64,000 bases of DNA from Hafnia alvei (GTDB lineage: Bacteria; Pseudomonadota; Gammaproteobacteria; Enterobacterales; Enterobacteriaceae). A program made the translations under genes and the position numbers. Shown piece after piece: positions 1-9,573 of the stretch; the first letter of the stretch is position 1, and each line of letters starts with the position of its first letter. Where the stretch lies: contig NZ_CP139992.1 in assembly GCF_034424155.1 (NCBI RefSeq), positions 1,008,012 through 1,072,011 on the forward strand. Reading direction: 5' to 3'. Below the pieces are notes generated by a model. That model saw only the letters and a list, made by a program, of their open reading frames with translations. It ran no database searches and had not been told where the DNA came from.

Positions 1-1815
1 GAGCCCCTCGGCCAACATGATATATGGTTGTTCAATAGAGATTTTATCAATCATAGTGGTGATGTAACGGGTTTCAAGCAGTTGTTCAGCTAGCAACGGA
101 GCTGCTGCCTTGGCAATGGATTGCTCCCAAGACAAAGTATTTATATCTTGAAAATAAAGGTGTTCATTGCACAATAGTTCACTCAGTGACGGAGTTTCAG
201 TGGTTAAAGAATGCGGCTGACATTCTGAACTGCTTTCGTCGTAAATATAGCTAGTTAGCTCTTTTTGTAAGCCACTTCTATCATGGATGGTGCCATATTT
301 TTCAAGTATCAATAGTAATTCCTCTACTTGGATAATATGTGGATCTACACCTTGTAGTGAACTAATGACTTGATGACGAAATGTATTTTTATGAAAGCTG
401 TTAATCGCAGGATTCACGACGAATAATATTTTATCCGTCTTAACGAAAGTCGTGGAGAAAACGACATCATAATGGCGGGAGTATTTTTCAAACTCTCTGC
501 GTGACATCATTTCGATAAAATGCAGCTCTGGCAATAAAACCTGCAATGTTAAATAAAGATAAGTTGAGACAGTTGCACTATTTTCGCTAACGACAATTGC
601 TGTTTTTTGCGTTTTGATTTGATTAATAAGCCCTTCTCGTGTGAGCCAGCCGCCAAATAAAACGGTTAAGAAAGCAACTTCCTCATTGGGTACTTCGCAG
701 TGTAATATTTTTTCAAATGGCAACACTGCGCGACGTACCATCTCATGAAGATGATTAAACTCTTTCGCAACTAAATCATACACGCTATTGGCATTGATGT
801 TAGTCAGATGATAGCGGATGCGATAATAAGCAGGTTTCCAGTGTTGATAGATCTTCTCGATTAACTCACTCTTTTCTTTGATAGTAATACAGCTAATTTT
901 TTCAAAGTTATCAACTACCACAACTACACTTTCAAGTAGTAGCGTATCCAAATGAAAATATTTATCCGAAATTGTTTGAATATTTGAGCTTTGAATAATT
1001 GCAGTCAGGAATATATGTTCGTTATATTGAATTATTCCCATTTTGTGAATAATGTTCTGCATAATCTTGAAATCACGACCATGGGTGATTTCACTGTAGG
1101 TATCAGGAAGGAATTCTACTGTTTTTCCGTGATTTATACGATGTTGGATAAAACAAATAAAATAGATTAGCTCTTGTAGTTGTTGATCGGTAAATTGAAT
1201 TTTTAAGCATTTTTCAATCTCGTTGAAAAAATTACCAACCTGTTCAATGTGTTCAGAGATAACGTTGTTATATTGCGAAATAATGCTTTTAGCTATAGGG
1301 AGCATGAGAATGCTACGCAATGTACTGAGAAGAAGATAGCGTTTTTTAATTTCCTCACCCGCAACGTGATACCCTTGTTCACGGTTATAGCGAATTTTCA
1401 AGCTATACTGGCTAACACTTGATTTTATTTTCTTGATATCGTTAATAATGGTGTTTTGGCTAACGTTAAGTGCTGAAGTAAGATGTAATAAAGATAAACG
1501 TTCTTCTCTAGTTAGCAAAAAGAAAATAATTAATTTCCCGCGCTCTTCTTCTGCGAAAAGATAGCGATTATTAAATATGATGTCTTCTTGATGACGAAAG
1601 TTTTCTATAACGTGTTTGGGAACATGAAGTTTTCCTGTTTTTAATCGAGTGATAGTTTCAAAATGGTTTGATTCAAGGTAATCATTAATTTTTTTAATAG
1701 TGTAGCTTAATTGCTTGCGTGTTAAATTAAATTCAGACTCAAGCGCTACACCCGTGATACTAGGATCGCTCACAATCGCATCAAGTACGGTGAAGACTCG
1801 TTTATCTACAGCCAT
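1..1815 (-). CDS. PTS-regulation-domain transcriptional regulator (MtlR/LicR-like), partial at left edge
   Basis: The frame is open from the ATG at 1815 to the first base of the window (605 codons), so the C-terminus is missing. The N-terminal about 160 residues look like helix-turn-helix segments of the Mga/HTH_11 type. Two PRD-like regions follow (about 175-390, one with FIQHRINHG), then an EIIB-like stretch, then the start of a fructose-type EIIA domain from about residue 535. This is the architecture of PTS-phosphorylated activators such as MtlR and LicR. A GAGGA ribosome site lies 8 bases before the ATG, and 53 bases separate it from the EIIC gene on the same strand, so it is probably the last gene of the PTS operon and controls it. 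The inducing sugar is unknown. Confidence 0.85.
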   Translation of the reverse strand, partial: MAVDKRVFTVLDAIVSDPSITGVALESEFNLTRKQLSYTIKKINDYLESNHFETITRLKTGKLHVPKHVIENFRHQEDIIFNNRYLFAEEERGKLIIFFLLTREERLSLLHLTSALNVSQNTIINDIKKIKSSVSQYSLKIRYNREQGYHVAGEEIKKRYLLLSTLRSILMLPIAKSIISQYNNVISEHIEQVGNFFNEIEKCLKIQFTDQQLQELIYFICFIQHRINHGKTVEFLPDTYSEITHGRDFKIMQNIIHKMGIIQYNEHIFLTAIIQSSNIQTISDKYFHLDTLLLESVVVVVDNFEKISCITIKEKSELIEKIYQHWKPAYYRIRYHLTNINANSVYDLVAKEFNHLHEMVRRAVLPFEKILHCEVPNEEVAFLTVLFGGWLTREGLINQIKTQKTAIVVSENSATVSTYLYLTLQVLLPELHFIEMMSRREFEKYSRHYDVVFSTTFVKTDKILFVVNPAINSFHKNTFRHQVISSLQGVDPHIIQVEELLLILEKYGTIHDRSGLQKELTSYIYDESSSECQPHSLTTETPSLSELLCNEHLYFQDINTLSWEQSIAKAAAPLLAEQLLETRYITTMIDKISIEQPYIMLAEGL

Positions 1816-1868
1816 ATGCAAGATCCTCGTATGTTAAAGGTGATACCAGCGCTCTGTCTTTTTAGCCG

Positions 1869-3269
1869 TTACGCCTCTGGTACCTGATTTACTTCAATGC
1901 TTGTTGTTTCTTGAGCTGTTTCTTTTCTTAATTCTTGCGCATAGAAAAAGTAACTACATGCCCAGAACACCGCTAACAGTAGTGGAATAAAACTTCCTTG
2001 CAAGAATTTGAATAAAAACGAGAATGCATAAGTAAAAACAGGGCCATCAATGGAACTATTGGAGATTAACTGTCCTGCAGGAATGTTAATAGCTTTAGTC
2101 GCAAGTCCTAGTTCTGTAATCATTGGCGCAAACTGAGTGCCAACAAATAGGAAGAATGGAATGCCAATAATGCTGAGGATAACCATACGTAAAGTATTGC
2201 CTTTGGTAACCAGATAAGCGGGTACAATTAAGGCAATATTAATAATCCCGGCAAAAGGCAGTATCTTATTTCCGGGTAGAATAACGGCCCAGACAAGGGT
2301 TAATGGGATAGCTACAATGACTGCAAACCAAATTTCGCTTGCCCCCCCCATAAACGGCCAATCAATACCGATAAACAGTTTTCTACCTGAAAATTTGTTA
2401 TTCATGTAGGTACTAATCGCTTCGGAGATTGGAGAAAGAGCTTGCATGAATAGCTTCGAAATCATAGGGAATAACATTAAAGCAGTAGCTGCTTGTACCC
2501 CGAGCATTAATGTTGCTGCAAGACTGTATCCGGCGATAATTCCAAACATGATACCTAGGAGAAAACCAATAGTATGGTTTTCAGCAAATACGCCCACCTT
2601 CTGGCGTAAAGCAGCCGCATCCATCGGCTTATTTAATACTGGGATTTTGCGTAGCAGTAGGTCGAAGGGATAATAGATGGCACCAAAAAAAACCATCCGA
2701 TGGGTACAGGTTACACTGGGGATACCGGTCAGCTTTTCTATTCGATGCTGATGAATATCACCAGCATTCAGTTCCATGACAATTTGGAATGCGGCAATAA
2801 TAAATGCCAGTGCCAAGCTCCAACCACGACCAAATATTGGTGTGGTCACGCTAATCACAATGAACGCAGTGAATATTTTTCCCCAAACGTTCCAGAGGTC
2901 AGCATTAAACGTGTTGGTTTTGTTGCCCATAAGCATCAGGATATTGACCCCTACCTGTAACGGGAACATGGCAAAAGCATAGGGCCATGCCCATGAGATA
3001 TTTGCCATGGTCGTCCAACCGCCATCAATGATGCTTAACTCAAGCCCTGTACGTTTCATCATCGTTTGAGCCGCAACACCAATAGCTCCAACCATAAAGC
3101 TAATAAGCATACTCATGCCGACGAAAGCCACGCCGAGGGTGATAGCCGCTGATGCTGCATCTTTAAACTTCATGCGAACGATTAAGCCCGCAATTAGCAT
3201 AATGAGAGGAACGAAAACTGGTGCACCTAAAGCTAGAATATAATTTATAATTGTACTGAGAAAGTTCAT
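1869..3269 (-). CDS. PTS galactitol-family EIIC permease
   Basis: This is a 466-residue, highly hydrophobic protein with about ten or more membrane segments. It resembles the GatC/SgaT-like EIIC family that forms the sugar channel of a phosphotransferase system in the inner membrane. Its cytoplasmic partners EIIB and EIIA are encoded just upstream. A CGGAG ribosome site lies 7 bases before the ATG. The 92-base gap from the EIIB gene is larger than the other junctions of the operon. No sugar-catabolic enzyme is present in the window, so the substrate cannot be named; galactitol itself is only the family label. Confidence 0.88.
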   Translation of the reverse strand: MNFLSTIINYILALGAPVFVPLIMLIAGLIVRMKFKDAASAAITLGVAFVGMSMLISFMVGAIGVAAQTMMKRTGLELSIIDGGWTTMANISWAWPYAFAMFPLQVGVNILMLMGNKTNTFNADLWNVWGKIFTAFIVISVTTPIFGRGWSLALAFIIAAFQIVMELNAGDIHQHRIEKLTGIPSVTCTHRMVFFGAIYYPFDLLLRKIPVLNKPMDAAALRQKVGVFAENHTIGFLLGIMFGIIAGYSLAATLMLGVQAATALMLFPMISKLFMQALSPISEAISTYMNNKFSGRKLFIGIDWPFMGGASEIWFAVIVAIPLTLVWAVILPGNKILPFAGIINIALIVPAYLVTKGNTLRMVILSIIGIPFFLFVGTQFAPMITELGLATKAINIPAGQLISNSSIDGPVFTYAFSFLFKFLQGSFIPLLLAVFWACSYFFYAQELRKETAQETTSIEVNQVPEA

Positions 3270-3361
3270 CGCTTTACTCCGTTACTTTATTTTTTAATCA
3301 ATCCTATCATTTATTTCTTTCGCTGATTTTTGTTAGCAAGAAATTTCATTTATCAATATGA

Positions 3362-3640
3362 TTATTTACATGCGTTAATTATTTTTTGTAACTCGACCTC
3401 CATTCCAATGCCGGTAAGAAATGCAATGCCGTTAATAACAGGGATGGGATACTCCTTATCTACTTTTGTAATGGCAACATACGCAAGACTATCCTTGATA
3501 TGTGTATCTAGAGATTTAAGGTCAATGACTTCGACGTTAATATCACTAAGATTTTTCTCTTTTAGTAGCCGTGAAACTTTGCTTGCCACCGTTTGTGATG
3601 TTGCTACGCCACTTCCGCAAGCGACAATGATTTTTTTCAT
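3362..3640 (-). CDS. PTS galactitol-family EIIB component
   Basis: This 92-residue protein matches GatB-type EIIB domains in size. The N-terminal P-loop-like motif VACGSGVATS contains Cys8, the expected phosphocysteine that receives phosphate from EIIA and passes it to the sugar bound by EIIC. The start codon overlaps the stop of the EIIA gene (ATGA), so translation is probably coupled. Expected location is the cytoplasmic face of the membrane, docked to the EIIC encoded next. Confidence 0.88.
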   Translation of the reverse strand: MKKIIVACGSGVATSQTVASKVSRLLKEKNLSDINVEVIDLKSLDTHIKDSLAYVAITKVDKEYPIPVINGIAFLTGIGMEVELQKIINACK

Positions 3641-4161
3641 TTTATATTTTCCTCGTTATTAATTGTAATGGCTGATTTAAGCAGTTTTACTAAAGAGGCT
3701 GGTGTTGGTGCTTGATTCATTTTTTGAATAAAGTCTTCATCACTGAGGCACTCCATGAGCGTTTGTAATAGTGTGATGTGATGATTTTTATCTATAAATC
3801 CTAGTAGAAAGATGAACTTGGCTTCAAGCTCGTTATCGTCATTTGCCATTTCATGCCACGCAATTTCATGATGTAAGCGTGTTACGCAAATAAATGGTCT
3901 TATCACATGCTCAGTATCAGTATGTGGTAAAGCAACGACATAGGGGTGGGTAGGAAGTGCTGTGGGATATAGTTTCTCCCGCTGTTTAATAGCAGATAAA
4001 AAAGAATCGCGCACATAGCCACGATTTTTCAATGATAGAAATATAGAGTCAAAGTAATCATTTTGATGTTGAAAGGAACTTTCTATAAAAGTGAGTTCCT
4101 CGAAGAAATAGGCATCGGGATCTGAATGCGTATCCATATTATCTATAGCGACTATGGTCAT
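3637..4161 (-). CDS. PTS fructose/galactitol-type EIIA component
   Basis: This 174-residue protein looks like the EIIA-2 (GatA-like) family. His80, in the motif VALPHTDTEHV, is the expected phosphohistidine that accepts phosphate from HPr. It is slightly longer than the usual EIIA of about 150 residues because of an N-terminal extension. It is the first gene of the leftward operon EIIA-EIIB-EIIC-regulator. An AAGG ribosome site lies 8 bases before the ATG, and the 306-base region upstream should carry the promoter. Confidence 0.85.
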   Translation of the reverse strand: MTIVAIDNMDTHSDPDAYFFEELTFIESSFQHQNDYFDSIFLSLKNRGYVRDSFLSAIKQREKLYPTALPTHPYVVALPHTDTEHVIRPFICVTRLHHEIAWHEMANDDNELEAKFIFLLGFIDKNHHITLLQTLMECLSDEDFIQKMNQAPTPASLVKLLKSAITINNEENIK

Positions 4162-4467
4162 AAAATTAGCCTTACTTAAAAGCTAGGAGTTGTAATGATA
4201 TTAATCATCCGAGAAAGCTATGACGAATACTATCGATAACAAAAAATGCCCTATACATTGAGCATCATATTAACTTGTGGGAATTTGATCTGGTTCACTA
4301 ATTTATAATTAGTAAGTGCGAAATAAAGATAGAATATGTAACTGATGTCACATTATAGAATTTAACGGAGGGAGGCTTAGGGGAATAAACTTCCCCTAAA
4401 TTTATCCGGACTAGATTATTTCAAAAATTTTAGCGAGAGCATCATTTAAATACCTTTATTAAATGAT
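4162..4467. other. Intergenic region upstream of the PTS operon
   Basis: This stretch holds no convincing gene. It is AT-rich and should contain the promoter of the leftward PTS operon. It also holds a 17-base palindrome (4297-4313) and an 8-bp stem-loop (4378-4398). The stem-loop reads TAGGGGAA, then a 5-base loop, then TTCCCCTA, just downstream of the DMT transporter gene. It lacks a clear U-tract on either strand, so I list it only as a possible weak terminator. Confidence 0.5.
4297..4313. promoter_or_regulatory. Palindrome upstream of PTS operon, possible operator
   Basis: ACTAATT-TAT-AATTAGT is a perfect 7-bp inverted repeat with a 3-base centre, about 136 bases upstream of the EIIA start. 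Position and symmetry suit a regulator-binding site. No experiment or family consensus links it to the PRD regulator, so this is inference. Confidence 0.3.
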
Positions 4468-5445
4468 TTACTGACTATTATCTGACGTTTGCAACGGAAC
4501 GATCACCACCGGCGTGGGTTTTACTTTCATGGCGCTCATCACGCCGATGACCAAGCACACCACACCGGCCAGCGTCAGCAGCGGTGGCCATTCGTGTCGC
4601 CAGATAAAGGCATAGCTCAGACCTGCGAGGGTTTCAAAAACGATCAACGGCCCGACTTTAGCGGTTGGCAGGCGTTGGCTAGCTTGATTCCAACACAGCG
4701 TTCCCAGCCATGAGCACAGCAAACCGATGGTGAGCATCAGGCCAATAAATACCGCCGGACGTGGGCCAAATGGCATAGGGAAATCATCGGCGGTTATGGC
4801 GGAGTGCCCCCAAACCAGCAAATATCCCACTACCGCCAGCGGCAGCGTTACTAATCCCTGTGCGGTGGCCCATGTAGTCGGGCTTTTATCGGGATGCGTG
4901 CGTAGCCAGCTTGCGTTACGCATTGGATACCAGGTCCAGCACACCACGCCGATGAAGGCCAAGATCAAACCGGTGACGTAACGGAACATATCAGTGGGTG
5001 CGTGCGCGCTCTGTAGTTCCGCCACGTTGACGCATCCCAATCCTAAAGCAATCAATAGCAGCGAGGGGGCTAGGAGACGCCACGATAATTTTCCGTCCCG
5101 ATGGCTATATTTCAGGTTTGCGCTTACGGAAATCACCACCGGTAAGGTGCCAATAATCATGGTGCTGACCGGTGCGCCCGTGCGTTGGATCGCGCTGGCT
5201 AAGCACAGGTAATAGATGAAATTCCCCACGATGGTGAGCTTAAGGGCTTCAATCCAATCGTTGCGTACCAACTGACGTAGACGATGGCGATCGTGCCACG
5301 CCAGCGGCAGCGCAATCAGGCCAAAAGCCAGATAGCGACCGACGGATTGCAAACTGGCAGGGTATTCCGGCACGATGAGCGGCCCCACGAAAATCAGCCC
5401 CCACATCAGCCCTGCGGTCAGCGCGTATAGCACGCCTATTAACAT
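4468..5445 (-). CDS. EamA/DMT-family transporter
   Basis: This inner-membrane protein of about 325 residues has roughly ten hydrophobic segments arranged as two EamA-like halves, the pattern of drug/metabolite exporters. I chose the ATG at 5445 because GAAGAG lies 9 bases upstream and the protein then begins MLIGVLYALTAG directly at the first membrane segment. A TTG at 5478 would add 11 residues. The AraC-type regulator just upstream on the same strand is its likely controller. The substrate cannot be told from sequence. Confidence 0.85.
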   Translation of the reverse strand: MLIGVLYALTAGLMWGLIFVGPLIVPEYPASLQSVGRYLAFGLIALPLAWHDRHRLRQLVRNDWIEALKLTIVGNFIYYLCLASAIQRTGAPVSTMIIGTLPVVISVSANLKYSHRDGKLSWRLLAPSLLLIALGLGCVNVAELQSAHAPTDMFRYVTGLILAFIGVVCWTWYPMRNASWLRTHPDKSPTTWATAQGLVTLPLAVVGYLLVWGHSAITADDFPMPFGPRPAVFIGLMLTIGLLCSWLGTLCWNQASQRLPTAKVGPLIVFETLAGLSYAFIWRHEWPPLLTLAGVVCLVIGVMSAMKVKPTPVVIVPLQTSDNSQ

Positions 5446-5543
5446 CTTTCTTAACTCTTCAAAGGGATTATGCAGCAAGTCTAGAAGGCGAAGAGGAAAG
5501 CGTCTTGTAGCAGATTGCTGTTTAGGTAAAAACAGTTGAAAAA

Positions 5544-6365
5544 TTAACGTACCTGTTTTTGATAACGAGCGGGCGTGACGCCGTAAAAGCGGTTAAAAGC
5601 GCGGGTAAGATGAGCTTGATCGGTGAGGCCAACGGCGGCGGCGACCTGTGCGGGCGGTAAGCCTCGGGTTAACAAATTTTTAGCCTCATAGAGCCGATAC
5701 GCCATCAGCATTTGCTGCGGCGTGACATGGTACTGCGCCTTAAACTGACGCAAAAAATGATAGGGGCTAAGATCGACCAACTGCGCCAATTCGGGCAACG
5801 TCATACGCCGATCTAAATGGGCGCGAAGATACTCTTTTACCGCGGTAAAACGCTGCGGAGCATCACGCTTCAGCGTTTGTGGTGCCTTGGCCCAATGGCG
5901 CGTTAATGTCAGCAGTTCACTCAGCAAACTGGATTGCGCGAGGGGTTCATCGTTTTGCCACAGGGCATTTATCAGCGAAGTGGTAGTTCGGGCCAACTGA
6001 GGATGATGATTTACCGCGTCGTTAAACCACCAGCCAGATTCGCCGCTCACCTCAGACAAAATTTCGGGTGTGAGATAAATCATGCGGTAGCGCCAGCCAC
6101 CTTCGGTACCTGATTGGCCGGTATGTAGTTCGTCTGGGTTCATCAATACCAACGAGTCCGCTGGCGCAACGTGGTTCACACCGCGATAGCGAAAACGCTC
6201 GGCACCATACTCAATCGCGCCAATACCATAGGCTTCATGCGTATGCGGCTCAAATTCATGATGTTCAATATGCGCGCGATACACCTCAACGCCGGGCAAA
6301 TGGGCGAAGTGTTTAAACTGGGCGCGATCTCGGTCATCGATAAATTGGGCTGGAACGCCGTGCAT
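5544..6365 (-). CDS. AraC-family transcriptional regulator
   Basis: This 273-residue protein has an N-terminal cupin-like ligand domain (about 1-150) and a C-terminal double helix-turn-helix (about 170-273). The second helix pair has the usual AraC signature around QVAAAVGLTDQAHLTRAF and GVTPARYQKQ. It lies 98 bases before the DMT transporter on the same strand, an arrangement common for regulators of LysE/EamA-type exporters, so control of that gene is likely. The effector is unknown. Confidence 0.87.
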   Translation of the reverse strand: MHGVPAQFIDDRDRAQFKHFAHLPGVEVYRAHIEHHEFEPHTHEAYGIGAIEYGAERFRYRGVNHVAPADSLVLMNPDELHTGQSGTEGGWRYRMIYLTPEILSEVSGESGWWFNDAVNHHPQLARTTTSLINALWQNDEPLAQSSLLSELLTLTRHWAKAPQTLKRDAPQRFTAVKEYLRAHLDRRMTLPELAQLVDLSPYHFLRQFKAQYHVTPQQMLMAYRLYEAKNLLTRGLPPAQVAAAVGLTDQAHLTRAFNRFYGVTPARYQKQVR

Positions 6366-6447
6366 AACAAGTCTCTGGTCTACAGACAGTGGTAATGAGT
6401 AGGAGGTAAACCGTAACTATAGCGGAATTAGAGGTGCTGAAAATAAA

Positions 6448-6471
6448 AAAGCAGACCCAAAGGTCTGCTTT
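6448..6471 (-). terminator. Rho-independent terminator after the Dps-family gene
   Basis: A perfect 10-bp stem AAAGCAGACC/GGTCTGCTTT has a 4-base loop. On the minus strand it is followed by a run of six T. It lies 22 bases past the stop codon of the leftward Dps-family gene. Confidence 0.9.
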
Positions 6472-6492
6472 CGCGTTTATCAAAAGGAAAAA

Positions 6493-7047
6493 CTAGTGAC
6501 CAGAAGTTTGTGATTGGCGGCAAGCTTCAAACAGGAACCACACGCGGCGTTCGGTTTGATCGACCCAGTTTTCAATCAGGCTGGTGGTTGAAACATCATT
6601 ATGCTCACTACATACCACATGCGCCGCACGCAGTTCAGCGGCCAGCAGCTTGTTGTCTTCACACAGTTCAGCCAGCATATCCAGCGGCTCAACATACTCG
6701 GCGTTGTTATCTTTAATGCGCTGCATTTTAGAAATCTGACCGATAGAGTGCAGGGTCATGCCACCGACTTTACGCACACGTTCAGCAATTTCATCGGTCA
6801 TTGCGAATAGCTCTGCGCCTTGTTCGTCCAACAGCAGATGATAGTCACGGAAGTGCGGACCGCTCATGTGCCAGTGGAAGTTTTTAGTTTTTAAATAAAG
6901 CGCATAGATATCAGCAAGGATGGCGTTCATTGCACCGCTAATGTCTTTGGTGGCCTCAGCGCCCAAATCACTTGGGGTGGCTAGAGGAGTGAACTGACGT
7001 TTTTTTGCGTCACCGACTTTGCTTTTTTCCAGTTTTGGTGTGCTCAT
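6493..7047 (-). CDS. Dps-family DNA-protection ferritin
   Basis: This 184-residue protein is a Dps-family miniferritin. It stores iron and consumes peroxide at a dimer-interface ferroxidase site, forms 12-mers, and often coats DNA in stationary phase. The signature FHWHMSGPHFRDYH and the following LLLDEQ supply the expected His and acidic ligands. The lysine-rich N-terminus (TPKLEKSKVGDAKKR) suits DNA binding. It is closer to the longer Dps-like subfamily than to E. coli Dps (167 residues). The ATG at 7047 is preferred: AGGAG lies 9 bases upstream, whereas the ATG at 7056 abuts that site. It is monocistronic with its own terminator. Confidence 0.9.
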   Translation of the reverse strand: MSTPKLEKSKVGDAKKRQFTPLATPSDLGAEATKDISGAMNAILADIYALYLKTKNFHWHMSGPHFRDYHLLLDEQGAELFAMTDEIAERVRKVGGMTLHSIGQISKMQRIKDNNAEYVEPLDMLAELCEDNKLLAAELRAAHVVCSEHNDVSTTSLIENWVDQTERRVWFLFEACRQSQTSGH

Positions 7048-7210
7048 CTTTATCATCTCCTAAAGGTCTTGATAGATTCACAAATTGCCGTCTAGTAACT
7101 GTTTAGTACCGAGTCAGTATAGATCATCCTCACAAAATTAGAGTTTTATATGTATGACAATTATTGCCTATCATGTACGTGAATGTGTACGCTTTTGGCA
7201 TTTATGCCGC

Positions 7211-8074
7211 TCAGCGTACGCCCCCTAAGGTGGTATGCAGCAGCCTAACATGCGGATAAAAAACAAGAATATTTTTCACGCGCATCGCGTGAATTATTTT
7301 TTCTGGGTCATGAAGGTGCGTATCGAGCAACAAACCTACCACGCTGCCGCTGTGTGCGACGTTCAAGCCGAATAAACCGTGCTGCTCAACAATTTCTACA
7401 ATGTCATTAAATGCCGGTTTGGGCAGCAAGGCCTGACTGGCTTGGGCGCTTAGCGTGGTGGCTGCGCCAATTTTATGGCGGTTGTTTTCTCGCATTCCTT
7501 CGGTGAGCAACCGATGCGCCCGTTTCAACTGCGGTGCATATTCCTGCAACAGCGCTTGGCGTGGGCGACGATGATAGTCTTCGGTGCGCAAACAATCAGG
7601 GCTTTCCAACAACAGCATGTCCCATTCTGGGCATCGCTCGTGTAGCGGCGTTTGCGTCAGTGCCTGTTGATGATCGAACAGCGTCGGCGCTTGAAAAATC
7701 GTGCTGTCGGTCGGTTCAATGCCAACGCACAGCGACGCTAATTCTTTTTCAGTCAGTTGCATACCGAAGTGACGTGCGGTCGCGATTGCACAGGCGGCGA
7801 TGTCTGCCGTGCTGCTGGCCATCCCTTTTGCAACCGGAATAGAGGATTCAAACTCAATGCGCAACCCGGCTTCAAGCGAAGAGGGCAACGATAAATGCCG
7901 TAAAACCGCGCGCAATACCAAGCGCATGCGCGCGCGCTCGGTGGGCAACGGCGTTCCATCGCTCACTGCCACCGTGCTAAACCAATTGACCGGGCAAGAG
8001 ACCAGCTTTTCGCCGCCTTGGATCCAGCCTTGAATTAACTCACCGCACGAGGCGGGACAGCGTGCTTCAGCCAT
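7211..8074 (-). CDS. pduX: L-threonine kinase PduX (GHMP family)
   Basis: PduX phosphorylates L-threonine to O-phospho-L-threonine, the precursor that CobD decarboxylates to the aminopropanol linker of cobalamin. This 287-residue protein begins with ARCPASCGELIQG and carries the GHMP kinase glycine-rich/serine loop around PVAKGMASSTADIAA, typical of the family. Its start overlaps the end of cobD by 8 bases, so the two are translationally coupled. No pdu genes lie beside it, unlike Salmonella, where pduX closes the pdu operon. Confidence 0.9.
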   Translation of the reverse strand: MAEARCPASCGELIQGWIQGGEKLVSCPVNWFSTVAVSDGTPLPTERARMRLVLRAVLRHLSLPSSLEAGLRIEFESSIPVAKGMASSTADIAACAIATARHFGMQLTEKELASLCVGIEPTDSTIFQAPTLFDHQQALTQTPLHERCPEWDMLLLESPDCLRTEDYHRRPRQALLQEYAPQLKRAHRLLTEGMRENNRHKIGAATTLSAQASQALLPKPAFNDIVEIVEQHGLFGLNVAHSGSVVGLLLDTHLHDPEKIIHAMRVKNILVFYPHVRLLHTTLGGVR

Positions 8075-9146
8075 GATGCAGAATCTGTGTTAGGGCGGCA
8101 AGCAGGCGATCGTTGTCCTGCGGGCTTTTAATCGCCACACGATAATAGTCGGCGTTTAGCCCCGGATAGTTGGCGCAGTGTCGGATCAAAATATGGTGTT
8201 TCAATAGCGCCTGCTGCAATGCGAGCTGGCTGTCGGTACAGCGTATAAAGATATAGTTAGCGACGGGACGCCATACTTTCAGCCGTGGCAATGCCGCTAG
8301 CGCGGAGAACACCCGAGGTTGTTCCTGTGCCAGCCAGCGATGGGTTGCTTCAATGTAATCGGTGTCCTGCAAGATAATTTCGCCCGCCAGCGCGGCAAAA
8401 GCATTGATCGTCCAAGGCTCTCGTTGCTGCTTCATTTGCGTCACTAACTCCGCATTGGCGCTAACTAAATAGCCTAATCGTAATCCCGGAATAGCGAAAA
8501 ACTTGGTCAATGAGCGCAGCACATACAGCTGAGGATACTGCGCTAATAAAGGAATAAAGCCGGTTTCCGTAGGGACGAAATCCAGAAAGGCTTCATCAAG
8601 TATTAGAGCAATATTCAGCGTGCGGCAGCGATCGGCGATAGCTAAAAGCAGGTTTTTATCCGGCAGCAATCCGGTGGGATTATTGGGAGTGCATAAAAAT
8701 AGGCAATCGAGATCGGGCGTCAGTGCATCAAGAATACGGGTATCAGGCTGAAATCCGTCGTCCTCATGCAACGCATAATCAACGATGTCGCAGTTTATCC
8801 GCGTTAGCGCACGGCGATACTCGGCAAAACCGGGCGTTAATAGCAGCGCTTTGGCGGGTTGCAGTTGGTTAATTAAAGCAAAGATCAACTCGGTTTCGCC
8901 ATTGCCTGCCATCACCCAAGACTCTGGGCAACCATGGTGCTGAGCTAGCGCCGCGTGTAGCTTTCGATACTCCACATCGGGATATTTTTCAGCCACCGAC
9001 ATTTGCTCGATGATGGCGTGCTTGAGCGACTCGGGCATGCCGAGCGGATTGATGTTGGCGCTGAAATCAATGATGTCGTGCGGAGAAACGCCCAGAGTAA
9101 GCGCGGTTTCTAGCACGTTGCCGCCGTGCTGACTGCTGATGGCCAT
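8067..9146 (-). CDS. cobD: L-threonine-O-3-phosphate decarboxylase CobD
   Basis: This PLP enzyme of the aminotransferase class I/II fold makes (R)-1-amino-2-propanol O-2-phosphate, which CbiB attaches to cobyric acid. The 359-residue product shows HGGN near the N-terminus, DFSANINPLG, the PLP-binding NNPTG motif, and the Schiff-base lysine in SLTKFFAIPGLRLG (about residue 215). The ATG at 9146 gives an N-terminus like that of Salmonella CobD. A GTG at 9158 is a possible alternative. It is divergent from the cbi operon, with about 140 bases before the riboswitch. Confidence 0.9.
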   Translation of the reverse strand: MAISSQHGGNVLETALTLGVSPHDIIDFSANINPLGMPESLKHAIIEQMSVAEKYPDVEYRKLHAALAQHHGCPESWVMAGNGETELIFALINQLQPAKALLLTPGFAEYRRALTRINCDIVDYALHEDDGFQPDTRILDALTPDLDCLFLCTPNNPTGLLPDKNLLLAIADRCRTLNIALILDEAFLDFVPTETGFIPLLAQYPQLYVLRSLTKFFAIPGLRLGYLVSANAELVTQMKQQREPWTINAFAALAGEIILQDTDYIEATHRWLAQEQPRVFSALAALPRLKVWRPVANYIFIRCTDSQLALQQALLKHHILIRHCANYPGLNADYYRVAIKSPQDNDRLLAALTQILHHG

Positions 9147-9288
9147 AGGTATTCTCACTGGTCCCTAAAAAGTTGAGATATGTTAACTCATTCACACTCC
9201 ATTCTAGGCTTTTGTTGATCTCACAATGGGTATATCTGTGATGAATGCTTTAACTTATGTACCCAGATCATTTATAGAAAAGTATAAA

Positions 9289-9457
9289 TACAGGTTTTTG
9301 ACGCGCCGTAAGGGCGTCAGGAAGGAGGTGCGTATTGTGCAAATACAATTCCTCCGCAGCCCCCGCTGCTGTGATGCCGACGAGCCCACAAGACGCCACT
9401 GATGAACATCGGGAAGGTGTGGGTAAGGATGACGCTAAGCCAGAAGACCAGCCTGTA
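9289..9457 (+). ncRNA. Cobalamin (B12) riboswitch aptamer
   Basis: The leader of cbiA carries the hallmarks of the cobalamin riboswitch: a B12-box-like GCAGCCCCCGCTGCTGTGA segment, then GACGAGCCCAC, GCCACTG, GGGAAGGTGTGGG and the closing AAGCCAGAAGACCAGCC. A P1 helix can form between TACAGG (9289-9294) and CCTGTA (9452-9457). Adenosylcobalamin binding should reduce expression of the whole operon. Confidence 0.93.
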
Positions 9458-9573
9458 AAACCCAATATTGGGATATCAACATCTATTTCAGCTCCTTCGG
9501 TGGGAAGTGAGTTGTCATTCTTTCCCTGCATGCTGCGCTTTTGCTGCCGTGCATCGATCTGCTATGACAACGC

